From: Gemmatimonadota bacterium
Lineage (GTDB): Bacteria; Gemmatimonadota; Gemmatimonadetes; Gemmatimonadales; GWC2-71-9
Assembly: GCA_003221035.1 (NCBI GenBank)
Contig: QHUB01000021.1
Location: 1-61,593, forward strand
DNA: 61,593 nucleotides
Direction of reading: 5' to 3'
The notes under the pieces were generated by a model. It had not been told where the DNA came from, did no database searches, and saw only the letters and a program-made list of their open reading frames with translations. Shown here one piece after another: positions 60,912 to 61,593 of this stretch (positions are counted from its first letter, which is position 1; each line of letters opens with the position of its first letter). The translations under genes and the position numbers were made by a program.

Positions 60912-61192
60912 CAGCGCTTCTTGAACATCTTGAGCATGCGGTCGGTGATGAGGAAGCCCGAGACGATGTTGGTCATCGAGGCGAACAAGGCGATCGCGCC
61001 GAGGATGCGGATCATGAGCGGATGGTCGGCGCCGGTCACGACGATCGAGCCGACGACGGCGATCGCCGAGATCGCGTTCGTGATCGACATCAGCGGCGTG
61101 TGCAGCAGGCGTGACACACGGCGGACGACGCCCAGCCCGATGAACGTCGCCAGGACGAACACGAACAGCATCGACCCGAAATCGGTCGTCAT
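60911..61192 (-). CDS. pntAB: NAD(P) transhydrogenase, small membrane subunit (PntA part 2)
   Basis: A 93-residue protein with three helices. FVFVLATFIGLGVVRRVSRLLHTPLMSITNAISAIAVVGSI matches the separate membrane anchor of three-subunit transhydrogenases, which in other bacteria forms the C-terminus of PntA. Its start overlaps the stop of the soluble NAD-binding subunit (ATGA). Confidence 0.96.
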   Translation of the reverse strand: MTTDFGSMLFVFVLATFIGLGVVRRVSRLLHTPLMSITNAISAIAVVGSIVVTGADHPLMIRILGAIALFASMTNIVSGFLITDRMLKMFKKR

Positions 61193-61593
61193 GATTTGCG
61201 CACCTCACCTCCGTGCGTGACGCAGGTATCGCGAATGATCTGATCTTCAAAATCGAGCCGGAGCTTTCCGTCCTGCACGATGTGGCCGAGGAAGGCGGCC
61301 AGGTTTTTGGCGTACATCTGGCTCGCGTTGATCGGCATGGTGCTCGGCAGATTCAGCGGTCCGAGAATGGCGACCCCGTTGCGGACGATCTCCGCTCCCG
61401 CCTGCGTCAACTCGCAGTTGCCGCCGCTCTCGGCCGCGAGGTCGACGATCACGGACCCCGGCTTCATGCGGTCCACCGCCGCCGCCGTGATCAGGATCGG
61501 CGCCTTCTTTCCGGGGATTGCCGCGGTGGTGATGATGATGTCGGCGTCCTTTGCGGCATTGGCGAGGAACGCGAGCTCCTTCTTGTGCGTCTC
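61189..61593 (-). CDS. pntAA: NAD(P) transhydrogenase alpha, soluble NAD-binding subunit (5' end outside window)
   Basis: The C-terminal 134 codons of the dI subunit. ADIIITTAAIPGKKAPILITAAAVDRMKPGSVIVDLAAESGGN is the alanine-dehydrogenase/transhydrogenase signature, and ASQMYAKNLAAFLGHIVQDGKL closes the domain. The frame is open to the right edge of the window. It heads the three-gene pnt operon. Confidence 0.96.
   Translation of the reverse strand, partial: ETHKKELAFLANAAKDADIIITTAAIPGKKAPILITAAAVDRMKPGSVIVDLAAESGGNCELTQAGAEIVRNGVAILGPLNLPSTMPINASQMYAKNLAAFLGHIVQDGKLRLDFEDQIIRDTCVTHGGEVRKS

Noticed and set aside
59508-61220. Plus-strand 570-codon frame antisense to the transhydrogenase genes
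   Set aside because: Low-complexity His/Arg/Asp-rich translation; the minus strand encodes PntB and the small subunit with clear signatures.
1-61593. tRNA, rRNA, integrase or insertion-sequence genes
   Set aside because: No sequence with tRNA-like cloverleaf end, rRNA similarity, transposase or integrase motif was recognised on reading both strands; a covariance search would be needed to exclude small RNAs.

Overview
This window is a 61.6-kb stretch of a GC-rich, densely coded bacterial chromosome. Gene content suggests an aerobic, menaquinone-type heterotroph, most likely Gemmatimonadota. The pointers are an alternative complex III (ActA/ActB), a TolB-propeller/amidohydrolase fusion, a PIG-L deacetylase with long extensions, M16 and M1 peptidases with PafA-like phosphatase, a tandem-domain Ser/Thr kinase, and many ATGA/GTGA/TGATG gene overlaps. 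The phylum is inferred from gene families, not proved. No rRNA, tRNA, CRISPR array or insertion sequence was recognised, and no gene-free stretch exceeds 300 bases.

Layout. (1) 1-1491, minus: start of an alternative complex III operon (pentaheme ActA, then ActB, which runs off the left edge). (2) 1555-22125, mostly minus: a large catabolic region. Its right part holds a phosphoglucose-isomerase-type enzyme, a GH38 alpha-mannosidase, a small alpha/beta hydrolase, an oligopeptide-type ABC system (lipoprotein divergent from two permeases, no ATPase present), a GHMP sugar kinase, a heparinase II/III-type protein, TrmJ and a class-III aminotransferase. Its left part holds two amidohydrolase-2 proteins, a DapA/NAL aldolase, a Tat-type FAD oxidoreductase, a dihydroorotate-dehydrogenase-like protein, an OSBS/NSAR-type enolase-superfamily enzyme and a small conserved protein. 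Nearly all are translationally coupled. (3) 22152-25637: a remnant of a surface/outer-membrane protein, a membrane-bound hydrolase, an Arg-rich DRR-repeat ORF and a pseudokinase-kinase fusion. (4) 25641-41147, minus: an ABC-2 exporter, coiled-coil protein, PafA-like phosphatase, MFS exporter, an Fbp/ThiP-type ABC importer, PIG-L protein, amidohydrolase and M16 peptidase. (5) 41215-46687: acyl-CoA dehydrogenase, a phosphoribosyltransferase-like protein, citrate synthase, a GYD protein and a RhlE-type helicase with a structured leader. (6) 46945-52668: TolB-amidohydrolase fusion, an XRE regulator, and a divergent AhpD-like/ChrB pair behind a perfect palindromic operator. (7) 52622-61593: SURF1, GIY-YIG protein, UMF1-type MFS, OsmC, a VOC/FAO-type GMC oxidase/M1 peptidase run, and the proton-translocating transhydrogenase genes, which run off the right edge.

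The least expected signals are non-coding or cross-genic. A dispersed family of short tandem repeats shares the core GGACGGT/ACCGTCC with periods of 5, 8, 10 or 15 bp, and a second family is built on the heptamer GGGAGCC; several arrays lie inside conserved genes. Three genes have conserved N-termini that begin before any ATG/GTG/TTG (apparent ACG, ATC and ATT starts). Intrinsic-terminator hairpins lie directly against the start region of downstream genes, and the helicase has a roughly 140-nt structured leader.
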